This document shows, one piece after another, positions 24,653 through 34,382 of a stretch of 44,042 nucleotides of DNA. How positions within the stretch are numbered: position 1 is the first letter of the stretch; every line of letters starts with the position of its first letter. Under the pieces are notes generated by a model. It was not told where the DNA came from. It ran no database searches and saw only the letters and a list, made by a program, of their open reading frames with translations. The DNA is taken from contig JALOAQ010000006.1 in assembly GCA_023228725.1 (NCBI GenBank), positions 1-44,042 of the forward strand. The letters run 5' to 3'. This DNA comes from Bacteroidales bacterium. Its GTDB lineage: Bacteria; Bacteroidota; Bacteroidia; Bacteroidales; ML635J-15. The translations under genes were made by a program, and so were the position numbers.

Positions 24653-26515
24653 ATGTGTGGAATTACAGGTTTTTATACTAAAAATAATCCAGATTTTGTA
24701 AGTAAGCAAGAACTTGACCTTATGACTTCTTGTTTGGTGCACAGAGGACCAGACGCAAAAGGTAGTTTTTATACCGACTTAATTGGACTTGGTCATCAAA
24801 GACTTAGTATTTTAGACCTTTCTGATGATGCAAATCAGCCAATGGAATCTCATTTTATGAGATATATTTGCGTTTATAATGGCGAAGTATATAATTTTAA
24901 AGAAATTGCAAATGATTTGAATATTGAATTTAAAACCAATACTGATACTGAAGTTATTATAGAAGCTTTTGCAGAATGGGGGATTACTTTTATAAATAAA
25001 TTAAATGGAATGTTCTCCATTGGAATTTATGATAAACAAGAACAGATTTTATATATTTTTAGAGATAGAATAGGAATAAAACCTTTATATTATTACTGGG
25101 ATGGAGAAAATTTTGCTTTTGCCTCAGAAATAAAATCTTTACTCCAAGTTAAACAAATACGCGAAGATAAACAGCTTAACAATTTTGCAATTTATGAGTT
25201 TTTGCATTTAGGTTATATCCCTGAACCCAATACAATATATTCAAATATCAGAAAATTTCCTAATGGACAAATTGGAATAGTTTCTCAAAATGGTTTTAGA
25301 CTTGAATCATATTGGGATATAGAGGGTAGTATTAGACGAAATTTAATAAGCGACTTTCAAGAAGCAAAAGAAAGATTACATAACTTAATAAAATCTTCTG
25401 TGTCAATGAGTTTGCTTAGCGACGTGCCTTTTGGAACTTTTTTAAGTGGAGGAACAGACTCAAGTTTGCTTACTGCAATTGTTGCAAAAACTCATACCCA
25501 AAAATTAAATACTTTTTCTATTGGCTTTGAAGACCCACAATTTGACGAATCAAAATATGCGAAAAAAATAGCAGAATATTTAGGAACAAATCATCAAGAA
25601 TACATCGTTTCGGAAACTGATGCTAAAAATATAATACTTGATATGTTAGATTTTTACGATGAGCCTTTCGCCGATTCATCTGCTATTCCAACAATGATTT
25701 TATCTAAATTTGCTAAACAATCTGTCGGTATGGTGCTGTCAGGTGATGGAGGTGATGAGCTTTTTCATGGCTATGGTTCATATATCTGGGCAAGAAGACT
25801 AGAAAAATTCCCTTATAGAAACTTTAAAAATGTTTTTGCTAAATTTTTAGAAATATCTCCATATAATAGAGATAAAAGAGCAGCATATTTGTTTAAATAC
25901 AAAAATAAAGATACTCTAAAATCACATATTTTTTCACAAGAACAATACTTTTTTAGCGAAAAAGAACTTGGAAAAATTTTAAATCCAGACCTTATTTTTG
26001 ACAATAGTCTAGAGCAAGATTATTCAAATTTTGTTAGAAAACTTACACCGGAAGAAGCTCAAGCAATTTTTGATTTAAGATATTATTTAAAAGACGACTT
26101 GTTGGTGAAAATAGACAGAGCTTCAATGCGTTACGGATTAGAAACAAGAGTTCCACTTTTAGATCATAGAATTGTTGAATTAGCATTGAACATAGACCCA
26201 AAATTAAAAATTTCAAATAATGTTTCTAAGTTTTTATTAAAAGAAATCTTGTTTGAATATATCCCAAAAGAGTTTTTTGACAGACCAAAATCTGGATTCT
26301 CAATTCCACTAAAAAAATGGCTCTATACTGACTTAGCTTTTTTAATTAAAGATTATTTGAATGAAAGTGTTATAAACGAGTTTAATATTGTAGAGTTTTC
26401 GGAAGTTAAGAAATTGGTAAAAGAGTTTAGGTTAGGCAAAGATTATCTTTACAACCGTTTGTGGCTATTAATAATTTTACACAAATTTCTTGTAAAAAAT
26501 AAAGAACTAAAATAA
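24653..26515 (+). CDS. asnB: Asparagine synthase (glutamine-hydrolysing)
   Basis: Two-domain amidotransferase of 620 residues. The N-terminal glutaminase has the catalytic Cys2 exposed after Met removal (MCGITGF), HRGPDAKG (30-37) and YNGEVYNF (75-82). The synthetase domain binds ATP through SGGTDSS (265-271), followed by SGDGGDELFHGY. It converts aspartate to asparagine. The length and RDRIGIKPLYY segment match the AsnB group that also includes synthases used in surface-polysaccharide loci, so a role in glycan modification is possible; the methyltransferase next door (convergent) is slight support. No terminator hairpin is visible in the 11 bases between the convergent genes. Confidence 0.93.
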   Translation: MCGITGFYTKNNPDFVSKQELDLMTSCLVHRGPDAKGSFYTDLIGLGHQRLSILDLSDDANQPMESHFMRYICVYNGEVYNFKEIANDLNIEFKTNTDTEVIIEAFAEWGITFINKLNGMFSIGIYDKQEQILYIFRDRIGIKPLYYYWDGENFAFASEIKSLLQVKQIREDKQLNNFAIYEFLHLGYIPEPNTIYSNIRKFPNGQIGIVSQNGFRLESYWDIEGSIRRNLISDFQEAKERLHNLIKSSVSMSLLSDVPFGTFLSGGTDSSLLTAIVAKTHTQKLNTFSIGFEDPQFDESKYAKKIAEYLGTNHQEYIVSETDAKNIILDMLDFYDEPFADSSAIPTMILSKFAKQSVGMVLSGDGGDELFHGYGSYIWARRLEKFPYRNFKNVFAKFLEISPYNRDKRAAYLFKYKNKDTLKSHIFSQEQYFFSEKELGKILNPDLIFDNSLEQDYSNFVRKLTPEEAQAIFDLRYYLKDDLLVKIDRASMRYGLETRVPLLDHRIVELALNIDPKLKISNNVSKFLLKEILFEYIPKEFFDRPKSGFSIPLKKWLYTDLAFLIKDYLNESVINEFNIVEFSEVKKLVKEFRLGKDYLYNRLWLLIILHKFLVKNKELK

Positions 26516-26526
26516 TTTAATTAAAT

Positions 26527-27309
26527 CTATTTTTTTCTTAAAAAATAATGTGGATTTTTTCTAATAAGCGTATAATTTCCTGATTTTGCAACCTCTTTTG
26601 CAAGTTTTTTTGATCCCCAGTTTGTATAATCTGCCGAATCGTCAAAAAGTAAAAAACCTCCAGAAATTAGTAGTTTATCAACATTTTCAAAATCTCGTTT
26701 TGCAAACTCATAAGCATGATTCCCGTCTATATATGCAAAAGATATTTCACCTTTAGGCTTAAAACTGCCTCCGTGCAAATTTTTTATTTCATTTTTATCC
26801 CAAGCTGCAAAAAAATCATCAGAGGCTAAATCACTGGATAAAATATTTGCTTTGGGATGAAAAGTTTTTACATTTCTAATAAAAGACTCTTTTAGATAGT
26901 CGCAAGCTAAACGTGCATTGTTTAAATCGCATATTTTATCTTCATCTTTAATATTATTTAAATACCAATCCGTAGTATAAAGCAAATTGTTTTTATTGTA
27001 TTTTTTAAGAAAATGTAAAATTATATTTGTAGAAAGACCTGCAAAAGTTCCAATTTCTAAAATAGGTTTATCAGAATTCAAGTTTTTTATTGCATAATCT
27101 ATACAATATAAATGTCCTGGTTCAAACCAGCCGGGAACTAAAATTTTTAGGTAATCTAATTCTGCTTCTTTGATTATAATAGGTTTATTAAATAAATAAA
27201 AAACAGCTTTTTTTAAAAAATAGGAAAATCTCATAATTTTATTTTTCTGTAAATTTAGTTTAAAAAATTTAAGTGCATAAAAATAATGTTTTTTAAGATA
27301 ATTTAGCAT
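26527..27309 (-). CDS. Class I SAM-dependent methyltransferase (Methyltransf_24-like)
   Basis: Protein of 260 residues with a Rossmann methyltransferase core: motif I as LEIGTFAGLSTN (about 97-108), then YTTDWY, and the motif FAYIDGNHAYEFAKRDF with LISGGFLLFDDSA. This order (IDGxHxYExxxxDxxxxxxLxxGGxxxxDD) is that of the CmcI/TylF-like methyltransferase group, often acting on glycans or secondary metabolites. The substrate is unknown. Start choice is open: ATG at 27309 gives 25 extra N-terminal residues rich in Lys and aromatic residues, while ATG at 27234 has a near-match promoter element (TAAATTTA) upstream. Convergent with asnB and divergent from the UbiD-type gene. Confidence 0.8.
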   Translation of the reverse strand: MLNYLKKHYFYALKFFKLNLQKNKIMRFSYFLKKAVFYLFNKPIIIKEAELDYLKILVPGWFEPGHLYCIDYAIKNLNSDKPILEIGTFAGLSTNIILHFLKKYNKNNLLYTTDWYLNNIKDEDKICDLNNARLACDYLKESFIRNVKTFHPKANILSSDLASDDFFAAWDKNEIKNLHGGSFKPKGEISFAYIDGNHAYEFAKRDFENVDKLLISGGFLLFDDSADYTNWGSKKLAKEVAKSGNYTLIRKNPHYFLRKK

Positions 27310-27359
27310 TTGAATTTTAAATATTTACTATATTGCATTTTTATAATTGAATTTATTTA

Positions 27360-29102
27360 ATGAATAAAAGTCCTTTAGAAAAATTAATTACAGAATTTGA
27401 AAGTCAAAATAATTTACTGAAAATAAAAGATTTTGTAAATCCTGAACTTGAAATTACCGAATTTGCTGACAGAATGATGAAGTCCCCAAAAGGTGGCAAG
27501 GCTTTATTTTTTGAAAATACAGGTACAGAATTTCCATTGTTGATAAATCATTTTGGGTCTGAAGAAAGAATGTTTTCAATATTGGGAATAAAAAACTGGA
27601 ATGAGCCGGCTGAGAAAATAGATTTGCTTTTTAAAAAGATTATAAATCCTCCGCAAACGTTTTTTGCAAAGTTGTCAGCCTTGTCTGAGCTTAAAAATTT
27701 CAAAAATTGGATACCCAAAAAAATAAATGGAAAAGGAAAATGCCAAGAAGTAATTATGGATAATCCTGATTTATCAAAACTTCCAATTTTAAAGTGCTGG
27801 CAATATGATGGAGGTAAATTTATTACTTTGCCTTTAGTTATAAGCGAAGATCCTGATACTAAAATTAGGAATATAGGAATGTATAGAATGCAGATTTTTG
27901 ATAAAAAAACAGCAGGTATGCATTGGCATTTGCATAAAGGAGGAGCTGTGCATTTTGAAAAATATAAAAACTTAAAAAAAATAATGCCAATTTCTGTGGT
28001 CTTGGGAGGAGACCCGATATTAACATATTCTGCTACAGCACCACTGCCACAAGATATTGATGAATTTATTCTGGCAGGTTTTTTAAGAAATAAAAATGTG
28101 AAATTGGTAAAGTCAATTACCAATGATATTTATGTGCCTGAAGATGCTGATTTTGTAATTGAAGGATATATTGACCCAAACGAAGATTTCGCACTTGAAG
28201 GTCCATTTGGCGACCATACAGGATTTTATTCTCTTGCAGATTATTATCCTAAATTTCATCTAACTTGTATTACACATAGAAAAAATGCCATCTATCCTGC
28301 AACAATTGTTGGAATACCACCAATGGAAGATTTTTATCTTGGTAAAGCTACTGAAAGAATATTTTTAAAACCTATACAAATTGCAATTGCTCCAGAAATT
28401 ATTGACATAAGATTGCCGGATTATGGTGTAGCTCATAATTTAGTTTTGGTAAAAGCAAAAACTACTTACCATGGACAAGCTATCAAAATTATGAACGCAT
28501 TGCTTGGTGCAGGACAAATGATGTTCTCAAAAATTATAATTTGCTTTAATGAAAATGTTGATATTCAAGATGATAAGCGGGTTTTTGATGTTTTAATGAA
28601 ACTTGATAGTTTTAAAAGTCAGACCGTCTTTTCTAAAGGACCAGCTGATGTTTTAGACCATTCTGCTTATAAATTTACTTTTGGAGGTAAAATTTTAATT
28701 GATGCAACAAATCCAAAAAATAAACCTGTGGAAAACAGAGAAATTAAATTTATTAAAAACAAAGAATTTAATAAAACCGAAAAGCTAAGTGGAATAAATA
28801 TAATTCTTGATAAACCCGAAGAGATTAAAGATAATCATACTGCAATTTGGTTGATTCTTAGTAATATCGACCCAAATCATGACGTGCAAATTGAAGAGGA
28901 TTATATATTGATAAATGCAAGTTCTAAAAATTTGAAAAACAATAATTTTAAAAGAGATTGGCCAAACCCGGTTTGTACTGATAAAAAAACAATTGAAAAA
29001 ATTAATAAAATTTGGTGTGAATATACAAATACTGATTTTGTAGAATCTCCTTCATTAAAATATATAGGACTGGCAAGTGGTAACTCAGCAATTTATGAAT
29101 AA
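27360..29102 (+). CDS. UbiD-family decarboxylase, probably menaquinone biosynthesis
   Basis: Prenylated-FMN-dependent decarboxylase of 580 residues. Cofactor-site residues lie in IRNIGMYRMQ (169-178, N171 and R176), and the acidic active-site stretch is EGPFGDHTGFY (280-290). A MEDFYLGKATERIF segment (about 322-335) is what I associate with the SCO4490-type group, which decarboxylates a dihydroxynaphthoate intermediate in the futalosine route to menaquinone; E. coli UbiD differs there. Assignment to menaquinone rather than ubiquinone also fits the phylum, which uses menaquinone. No ubiX, ubiA or mqn gene is in the window to confirm it. A clear promoter element was not found in the 50 bases upstream. 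Confidence 0.85.
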   Translation: MNKSPLEKLITEFESQNNLLKIKDFVNPELEITEFADRMMKSPKGGKALFFENTGTEFPLLINHFGSEERMFSILGIKNWNEPAEKIDLLFKKIINPPQTFFAKLSALSELKNFKNWIPKKINGKGKCQEVIMDNPDLSKLPILKCWQYDGGKFITLPLVISEDPDTKIRNIGMYRMQIFDKKTAGMHWHLHKGGAVHFEKYKNLKKIMPISVVLGGDPILTYSATAPLPQDIDEFILAGFLRNKNVKLVKSITNDIYVPEDADFVIEGYIDPNEDFALEGPFGDHTGFYSLADYYPKFHLTCITHRKNAIYPATIVGIPPMEDFYLGKATERIFLKPIQIAIAPEIIDIRLPDYGVAHNLVLVKAKTTYHGQAIKIMNALLGAGQMMFSKIIICFNENVDIQDDKRVFDVLMKLDSFKSQTVFSKGPADVLDHSAYKFTFGGKILIDATNPKNKPVENREIKFIKNKEFNKTEKLSGINIILDKPEEIKDNHTAIWLILSNIDPNHDVQIEEDYILINASSKNLKNNNFKRDWPNPVCTDKKTIEKINKIWCEYTNTDFVESPSLKYIGLASGNSAIYE

Positions 29103-29135
29103 CTAAAATATAAAGTTTTACAGATATTAAGTTTT

Positions 29136-29774
29136 ATGCAATACAAACAAGTTTTTGAAAAATTAATAAATGAAGGTTACGAAGTAAAAACCAAACAATA
29201 CGTGCAGGAAGGTTTTGAGCTTTTTAAGAAATATTCAAGTGGTTTTATTTCTTTATATTTAATTATTTTTGGAATTGCAATTATTGCAAGTTCTCCTGAG
29301 CTAAGAAATGTTGGAAATATTTTAAGTCTATTACAAGCTCCGCTTATTGCCGGATTTTTACTTGTAGCAAATGATGTGATAAAAGGTGATAACCCTAAGT
29401 TTGTTGATTTTTTTAATGGTTTTAAGTTTTTCTTTCCTTTATTGCTTTTAAATATAATTAGTGGAATATTTATTTTGTTAGGAATGGTTTTATTAATTAT
29501 TCCGGGCTTATATCTTGCTGTTTCGTATTCTTTTGCAAATATGTTTATAATATTTTTTAATTATGACTTTTGGACAGCAATGGAATTAAGCAGGAAAATT
29601 ATAACAAAAAACTGGTGGGCTATTTTTGGGTTTTTTATAGTGATTTTATTAATAAATTTGGCAGGAATTTTAGCTTGTGGCATTGGAGTTTTATTTACAC
29701 TTCCTGCTACTACCTGTATGATGTATATAGCTTTTGAGGATATTGTAGGTGGAGCAATTAGAAATCAAGAATAA
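29136..29774 (+). CDS. Integral membrane protein, function unknown
   Basis: Protein of 212 residues with about four to five hydrophobic segments (near 34-50, 60-78, 93-125, 132-147 and 165-195). A Gly/Pro-bearing helix segment, LLIIPGLYLAVSYSFA, and the pattern AMELSRKIITKNWW resemble the membrane domain shared by many small Bacteroidota proteins of the DUF975/YciC-like type; I am not certain of this. No catalytic motif. It begins 33 bases after the UbiD-type gene and ends 16 bases before the nuclease gene, so co-transcription with both is likely. Confidence 0.7.
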   Translation: MQYKQVFEKLINEGYEVKTKQYVQEGFELFKKYSSGFISLYLIIFGIAIIASSPELRNVGNILSLLQAPLIAGFLLVANDVIKGDNPKFVDFFNGFKFFFPLLLLNIISGIFILLGMVLLIIPGLYLAVSYSFANMFIIFFNYDFWTAMELSRKIITKNWWAIFGFFIVILLINLAGILACGIGVLFTLPATTCMMYIAFEDIVGGAIRNQE

Positions 29775-29790
29775 ATTTAATTATATGTTT

Positions 29791-30564
29791 ATGAAAATTC
29801 GACTTAAACTTTTAATACTAATTTTACTTGTAGTTTTTATTGATTTTAATATTTATTCACAGAATTGTAAAATTAAAAATATTGAAATTCCTGTGGTTAA
29901 AAAAAATGAGGCTAAGCTTTGTCATACCCATTACTGTTTTGTTTATAGCGAAGAACACGAACAATCAAAATGGATAGCTTATGCTCTTGAAGATTATATG
30001 CTGCAAGGCAATGCTAAGCGTTCAAATAAGTTTATTCCTGACCCCCTTGTTATTACAGAAACTGCTAATGATAAAGATTATAAAGGTTCGGGTTATGATA
30101 AGGGGCATTTATTACCTGCATCTGACATGAGTTTTGATAAAAAAGCAATGGACGAAACTTTTTATTATAGTAATATAAGTCCGCAATTGGCTTCTTTTAA
30201 TCGTGGAATTTGGAAAAAACTTGAAAATTATGTTAGAACAATAAGTACAAATTTAGCTTGCGTATATGTTGTTACAGGTCCGGTTTTAGAGAAAAATTTA
30301 GATTATATTGGCGAAAATAAAGTAAGTGTGCCAAATTATTTTTATAAAACACTTTTATATTGTTCTGATACTCTAATTTCAGGAATTGCTTTTTTAATTC
30401 CAAATGCTAAACTTGAGGACAATGATATTTTTAGCTATACTTTATCAATACGTGAATTAGAAAAAATTACAGGTATAAATTTTTGGCACAAACTTCCTTG
30501 GCTAATAGAAAGAAGAGTTGAAAAAAACACAAACTTTGAATTTTGGGAACAATTTGCTAAATAA
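29791..30564 (+). CDS. Exported DNA/RNA non-specific endonuclease (NucA type)
   Basis: Predicted secreted nuclease of 257 residues from ATG 29791. The signal peptide has a hydrophobic core (about 6-18) ending in YSQ. The beta-beta-alpha-metal motif is DKGH (103-106), the family DRGH with Lys for Arg, and H106 would be the general base. The magnesium-binding asparagine region NISPQLASFNRGIWKKLE (128-145) follows as usual. It would degrade DNA and RNA in the periplasm or outside the cell, for nutrient scavenging or biofilm DNA. The ATG at 29785 is an equally placed alternative; the longer frame from 29749 overlaps the previous gene and spoils the signal peptide. Confidence 0.88.
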   Translation: MKIRLKLLILILLVVFIDFNIYSQNCKIKNIEIPVVKKNEAKLCHTHYCFVYSEEHEQSKWIAYALEDYMLQGNAKRSNKFIPDPLVITETANDKDYKGSGYDKGHLLPASDMSFDKKAMDETFYYSNISPQLASFNRGIWKKLENYVRTISTNLACVYVVTGPVLEKNLDYIGENKVSVPNYFYKTLLYCSDTLISGIAFLIPNAKLEDNDIFSYTLSIRELEKITGINFWHKLPWLIERRVEKNTNFEFWEQFAK

Positions 30565-30569
30565 ATTTG
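30562..30569 (+). promoter_or_regulatory. -7 promoter element for zupT
   Basis: TAAATTTG is an exact TAnnTTTG match overlapping the stop codon of the nuclease gene, 15 bases before the ATG at 30585. Confidence 0.45.
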
Positions 30570-30584
30570 TTTTAAAAAGAATTT

Positions 30585-31382
30585 ATGGATAAAACAATTA
30601 TAATAGCATTTGCTTTAACTTTGATTGCTGGCCTCTCTACGGGTATAGGTTCTTTAATTTCGTTTTTCGCAAAAAAAACTAATACTAAAATGCTTTCTTT
30701 TAGTTTAGGAATTTCGGCTGGCGTAATGATTTATGTTTCTTTTGTTGAAATGCTTCCCCAATCTTTTAGGCTTCTTCAAAATGAGTTTGAAAAAGCTGGC
30801 TCTTGGTACACAGTTTTTGCTTTTTTTACAGGAATAATATTAAGTTTAATAATTGATAAACTTGTGCCTGAAAAAGAAAATCCGCACGAAGTTAGATTTG
30901 TTGAAAGTATGAATAAAGAAATTGATAAATCCAAGCTTCATAGAATGGGTATTCTTACAGCAATTGCCATCACTATTCATAATTTCCCGGAAGGAATAGC
31001 AACTTTTGTGGCTGCTTATTCAAATTTAGAAATGGGAATCCCCGTGGCTATTGCTATTGCAATTCATAATATTCCCGAAGGGATTGCAGTAGCTGTACCT
31101 ATATATTTTGCAACGGGTTCAAAACGCAAGGCAATGCGTTTGTCTTTTTTATCAGGTTTAGCCGAACCACTAGGGGCAATAATTGCATTTTTAGTTTTAA
31201 TGCCTTTTATAAATAATATAGTATTAGGAATAACTTTTGCAGCAATTTCAGGGATTATGGTTTTTATTTCTTTTGATGAGTTATTGCCTGGAGCACAAAA
31301 ATATGGAAATCATCATATACCAACTTATGGAGTTGTGTTAGGTATGGCGATAATGGCTTTGAGTTTATTAATTTTAAACTAA
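30585..31382 (+). CDS. zupT: ZIP-family zinc/divalent metal transporter
   Basis: Inner-membrane metal uptake protein of 265 residues with about eight hydrophobic segments. The ZIP binuclear metal site is seen as HNFPEG (132-137) and HNIPEG (161-166), exactly as in bacterial ZupT. A charged loop of about 96-120 links TM3 and TM4. The substrate is probably Zn2+ with wider divalent range (Fe2+, Co2+, Mn2+) by family. No Zur-like operator was identified. Its stop codon overlaps the stop of the convergent GH3 gene by four bases, leaving no room for a separate terminator. Confidence 0.93.
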   Translation: MDKTIIIAFALTLIAGLSTGIGSLISFFAKKTNTKMLSFSLGISAGVMIYVSFVEMLPQSFRLLQNEFEKAGSWYTVFAFFTGIILSLIIDKLVPEKENPHEVRFVESMNKEIDKSKLHRMGILTAIAITIHNFPEGIATFVAAYSNLEMGIPVAIAIAIHNIPEGIAVAVPIYFATGSKRKAMRLSFLSGLAEPLGAIIAFLVLMPFINNIVLGITFAAISGIMVFISFDELLPGAQKYGNHHIPTYGVVLGMAIMALSLLILN

Positions 31383-32944
31383 AACTTTAAATTTTCAATT
31401 TTAGCTATTATTTTACTGTTTTTCAATAAATCATCAACATATTCGCGTGTGTTTGATAAACGAGGAACTTTATGCTGACCACCAAGTTTCCCTTTTCTTT
31501 CCATCCAAGAATAAAAACTGCCATCTTCTAATACGAATATTTCAGGCATTGCTAATGCAAGATTATTAAAGCGTTTAGCATCATAATCTGAATTTATCAT
31601 TTTTAACTTAGTGTCAAGGTTTTGAATAAATACTTTTAAATCATTTGGTTTTTGTTCAAATTCAAACAACCATTGATGCGCTCCTTCAGAAGAAAAATTT
31701 TGGGGATAAAATATTGTTGCAACTGTAAATTCTCTAACTTGTGCATTTGTTATTTTACATGCATAATCTATAGCAACTTGTGCATTATCAATAATTACCT
31801 CTTCACCAAAAGCATTTATAAAATGTTTCGTTCTACCGGTTATTTTAATTTTATATGGATTTTTTGAAACAAAACTAACAGTATCACCAATAACATAACG
31901 CCATAATCCTGCGTTAGTTGTTATTATCATTGCATAATTTACATCGCAGTTCACAGCTTCTAAAGGAATAGTATTTGTGTTTCCTGCTAAATAATCTGAA
32001 AGTTCAATAAATTCGTAATAAATACCATAATCCAACATTAATAATAGACCTTCATTATTCAACAGGGGGTTACTAGCTGTTTCATCTTGAATGGCAAAAA
32101 AACCTTCTGAAGCATTATATGTTTCCATATAAATCATTGAGGGATTTGGAATTAAGTTACGGAAAGTATCGCGATAAGGTGTAAAACTAACAGCACCATG
32201 AACAAAAAGCTCTAAATTTGGCCAAACTTCGAGTATATTATTTTTTTCTGTGTAGCTTAAAATTTTCTTTATTAAAACTAAAAGCCAAGTTGGAATTCCA
32301 ACAATATTAGTAACGTTTTTATTATAAGTGGTTTCAACAATTTTTTCTAGTTTAATATTCCAATCTTCAATTAATGCTATATCGTTTTTAGGTATTCTGT
32401 TAAAATAAGTCCAAAAAGGCATGTTTTTTATTAGTACAGCTGACAAATCGCCATAATAAGAGTCTTCACTATTTATGTTAATATCTGTAGAACCACCAAT
32501 AGCAAGTGATTTGCCAATAAAAACTTTTGATTCAGGATACCTATCAGCATAAAGCATAAAAATATCTTTACCACTCCTAAAATGGCAATCTTCTAAAGAT
32601 TCTTTTGAAATTGGAATAAATTTACTCCTATCAGAAGTCGTACCACTAGATTTTGAAAACCACTTGATTTTTCCTGGCCAAAGAACATTTTCTTCTCCAT
32701 GCATAATTTTTTCAATATAAGATTTTAGAGACTCATAATCATGCAAAGGCATTTTATTAGAAAAATCAATTCCGCTTTTAATCTCATTTAAATTATGTTT
32801 TTTTCCTATTTCAGTAAAAACTCCATTTTCTAACAAACTTTTTAACACATTCTCTTGTACTTCAAAAGGATGTTTACGAAAATAGTCTATTTCGGTCAAG
32901 CGGCTATAATTAATTAAGCTTACTATGGAATTTATTAATGACAT
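31379..32944 (-). CDS. GH3-type acyl-adenylating enzyme
   Basis: Member of the GH3 'auxin-responsive promoter' family, 521 residues. In plants these enzymes adenylate acyl acids and join them to amino acids; the bacterial substrate is unknown. The ATP-binding motif is SKSSGTTSDRSKFIP (97-111), followed by the conserved Y(M)ETYNASEGFFA-like segment (core TYNASEGFF) and GLWRYVIGDTV, then the TGRTKHFINAFGEE hinge. These are the canonical motifs in order. I set the start at ATG 32944, giving the usual beginning 'MSLINS..LTEIDYF'; the frame extends 12 codons further to a TTG at 32980. A near-match element (TATCTTCG) lies just upstream. Convergent with zupT with overlapping stops. Confidence 0.85.
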   Translation of the reverse strand: MSLINSIVSLINYSRLTEIDYFRKHPFEVQENVLKSLLENGVFTEIGKKHNLNEIKSGIDFSNKMPLHDYESLKSYIEKIMHGEENVLWPGKIKWFSKSSGTTSDRSKFIPISKESLEDCHFRSGKDIFMLYADRYPESKVFIGKSLAIGGSTDININSEDSYYGDLSAVLIKNMPFWTYFNRIPKNDIALIEDWNIKLEKIVETTYNKNVTNIVGIPTWLLVLIKKILSYTEKNNILEVWPNLELFVHGAVSFTPYRDTFRNLIPNPSMIYMETYNASEGFFAIQDETASNPLLNNEGLLLMLDYGIYYEFIELSDYLAGNTNTIPLEAVNCDVNYAMIITTNAGLWRYVIGDTVSFVSKNPYKIKITGRTKHFINAFGEEVIIDNAQVAIDYACKITNAQVREFTVATIFYPQNFSSEGAHQWLFEFEQKPNDLKVFIQNLDTKLKMINSDYDAKRFNNLALAMPEIFVLEDGSFYSWMERKGKLGGQHKVPRLSNTREYVDDLLKNSKIIAKIENLKF

Positions 32945-32994
32945 TAGTGCGAAGATAAAAAATTTTTCTAATTTTATCAAAATTTTTTTTAATT

Positions 32995-33489
32995 ATGATT
33001 TTTATTGATATTATATTTCTTATAGTATATGCGTATTTTATTTTTAAAGGCATAAAAAATGGCTTGATAAAAGAATTTGCAAGCCTTTTGGCTATAATTT
33101 TAGGTGTTTTTCTTGCTATTAGATTTTATGATTATTTAATACCAATTCTTGAAGGTAAAACAAGTTTTGGACTAGAATATTTACCAATATTAGCTTTTGT
33201 GATTATTTTTATAGCTACAATTGTATTAGTTTTTATTTTTGCAAAACTGTTAAATAAATTTATTAAACTCATAAAACTTCAATGGCTCAACAAACTTGGA
33301 GGGGTCGTTTTTGCAATTTTAAAAATTAGTTTGATACTAGGAGGTTTATTATTTTTTATAAATCAATTAAATGAAAAAGTAAATGTTTTTGATATAACAA
33401 TATGGAATAATTCAATTTTATATAAATTTATTATGAAAATTTTTAATATCATTTTTCCTTATACAAAAGATTTAACAAATTTGTTTTAA
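32995..33489 (+). CDS. CvpA-family membrane protein
   Basis: Inner-membrane protein of 164 residues with four hydrophobic segments (about 2-18, 27-46, 62-84 and 100-121). The pattern DIIFLIVYAYFIFKGIKNGLIKEFASLLAIILG (core GIKNGLIKEFASL) matches the start of CvpA/colicin-V-production-type proteins. The name comes from E. coli; the family's role, perhaps in envelope homeostasis, is unclear. Divergent from the GH3 gene with 50 bases between starts and 59 bases upstream of the M23 peptidase gene, which has its own promoter element. Confidence 0.8.
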   Translation: MIFIDIIFLIVYAYFIFKGIKNGLIKEFASLLAIILGVFLAIRFYDYLIPILEGKTSFGLEYLPILAFVIIFIATIVLVFIFAKLLNKFIKLIKLQWLNKLGGVVFAILKISLILGGLLFFINQLNEKVNVFDITIWNNSILYKFIMKIFNIIFPYTKDLTNLF

Positions 33490-33532
33490 AAATTTGGCAT
33501 CGTTTAAGCATAAGCTTTTCACAAAAATGAAC

Positions 33533-33540
33533 TATATTTG
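33533..33540 (+). promoter_or_regulatory. -7 promoter element for the M23 peptidase-dxr-rseP operon
   Basis: TATATTTG is an exact TAnnTTTG match, only 8 bases before the ATG at 33549, so the mRNA would have a very short leader. Confidence 0.5.
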
Positions 33541-33548
33541 CAAACAAA

Positions 33549-34382
33549 ATGAATAAGAAAAAAAACAAAATATCTAACTGGCTTAGGAAAAAATTTCAAT
33601 TAGTGGTATATCATGGTAATACCTATGATACAGTGAATAAATATAAATTTAATCGTTTAGGTTTTTTAGTTTTTCTTTTTGGAATTTTTATAGTTTTATT
33701 CACTATATTATCACTTTTTGTAATTTATACTCCCATTAAACAAATGATACCGGGCTATCCAGATAAAGAGACAAAAGAATTAATTTATAAAAATGCTATT
33801 AAAACCGATAGCTTAATTTATGAATTAGAAATGAAAGACCAGTATCTTAAAATGATACAAGACATAGTATTTAACGACATTCCAATAGATGAGGATTTTG
33901 TTGTACCTATTCAAAATTTAACAGAACAACAAGTTATTGATTTTAACGATCCTACAAAGCCAAGAATTAAAATTGAAGATGACACAGATTATTATTTACC
34001 AAAAGGAGAAGAAATGCCAAACTTTATTGAACCACTTAAGGGCATAATAGTTTCAAAATATTTACCTTCTCAAAAACATTTTGGAGTTGATATTGCAGCA
34101 GTTAGTGATGAGCTAATAAAAGCAACTTATCGAGGAACTGTAATTTCATCAGACTATACTATAGAAAACGGTTACACAATAATTATTCAGCATAAGACTA
34201 ATATAATTTCGGTTTATAAACATGCACAATCCAGCTTAGTAAAAGCAGGTGATAAAGTTAAAACAGGACAAATTATTGCAAATTATGGAAATTCTGGTGA
34301 AAATACTTCAGGTCCCCACCTGCATTTCGAATTATGGAAAAACGGTAAGTCTATAAATCCGGAAGATTATATTCAATTTTAA
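33549..34382 (+). CDS. Membrane-anchored M23 (LytM) peptidase
   Basis: Protein of 277 residues: basic cytoplasmic N-terminus, one membrane segment (about 38-60), a helical linker and a C-terminal LytM domain facing the periplasm. All zinc-site motifs are present: HFGVD (177-181) and HLHFELW (257-263), so it is likely an active peptidoglycan endopeptidase rather than a degenerate activator. Related Bacteroidota proteins lie beside envelope genes. Its TAA overlaps the dxr ATG by one base (TAATG), which suggests coupled translation of dxr and then rseP. Confidence 0.9.
   Translation: MNKKKNKISNWLRKKFQLVVYHGNTYDTVNKYKFNRLGFLVFLFGIFIVLFTILSLFVIYTPIKQMIPGYPDKETKELIYKNAIKTDSLIYELEMKDQYLKMIQDIVFNDIPIDEDFVVPIQNLTEQQVIDFNDPTKPRIKIEDDTDYYLPKGEEMPNFIEPLKGIIVSKYLPSQKHFGVDIAAVSDELIKATYRGTVISSDYTIENGYTIIIQHKTNIISVYKHAQSSLVKAGDKVKTGQIIANYGNSGENTSGPHLHFELWKNGKSINPEDYIQF

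Noticed and set aside
27548..28123. 191-codon minus-strand open frame
   Set aside because: It lies wholly inside the well-supported UbiD-type gene; its product has no signal or motif and mirrors the codon bias of the real gene.
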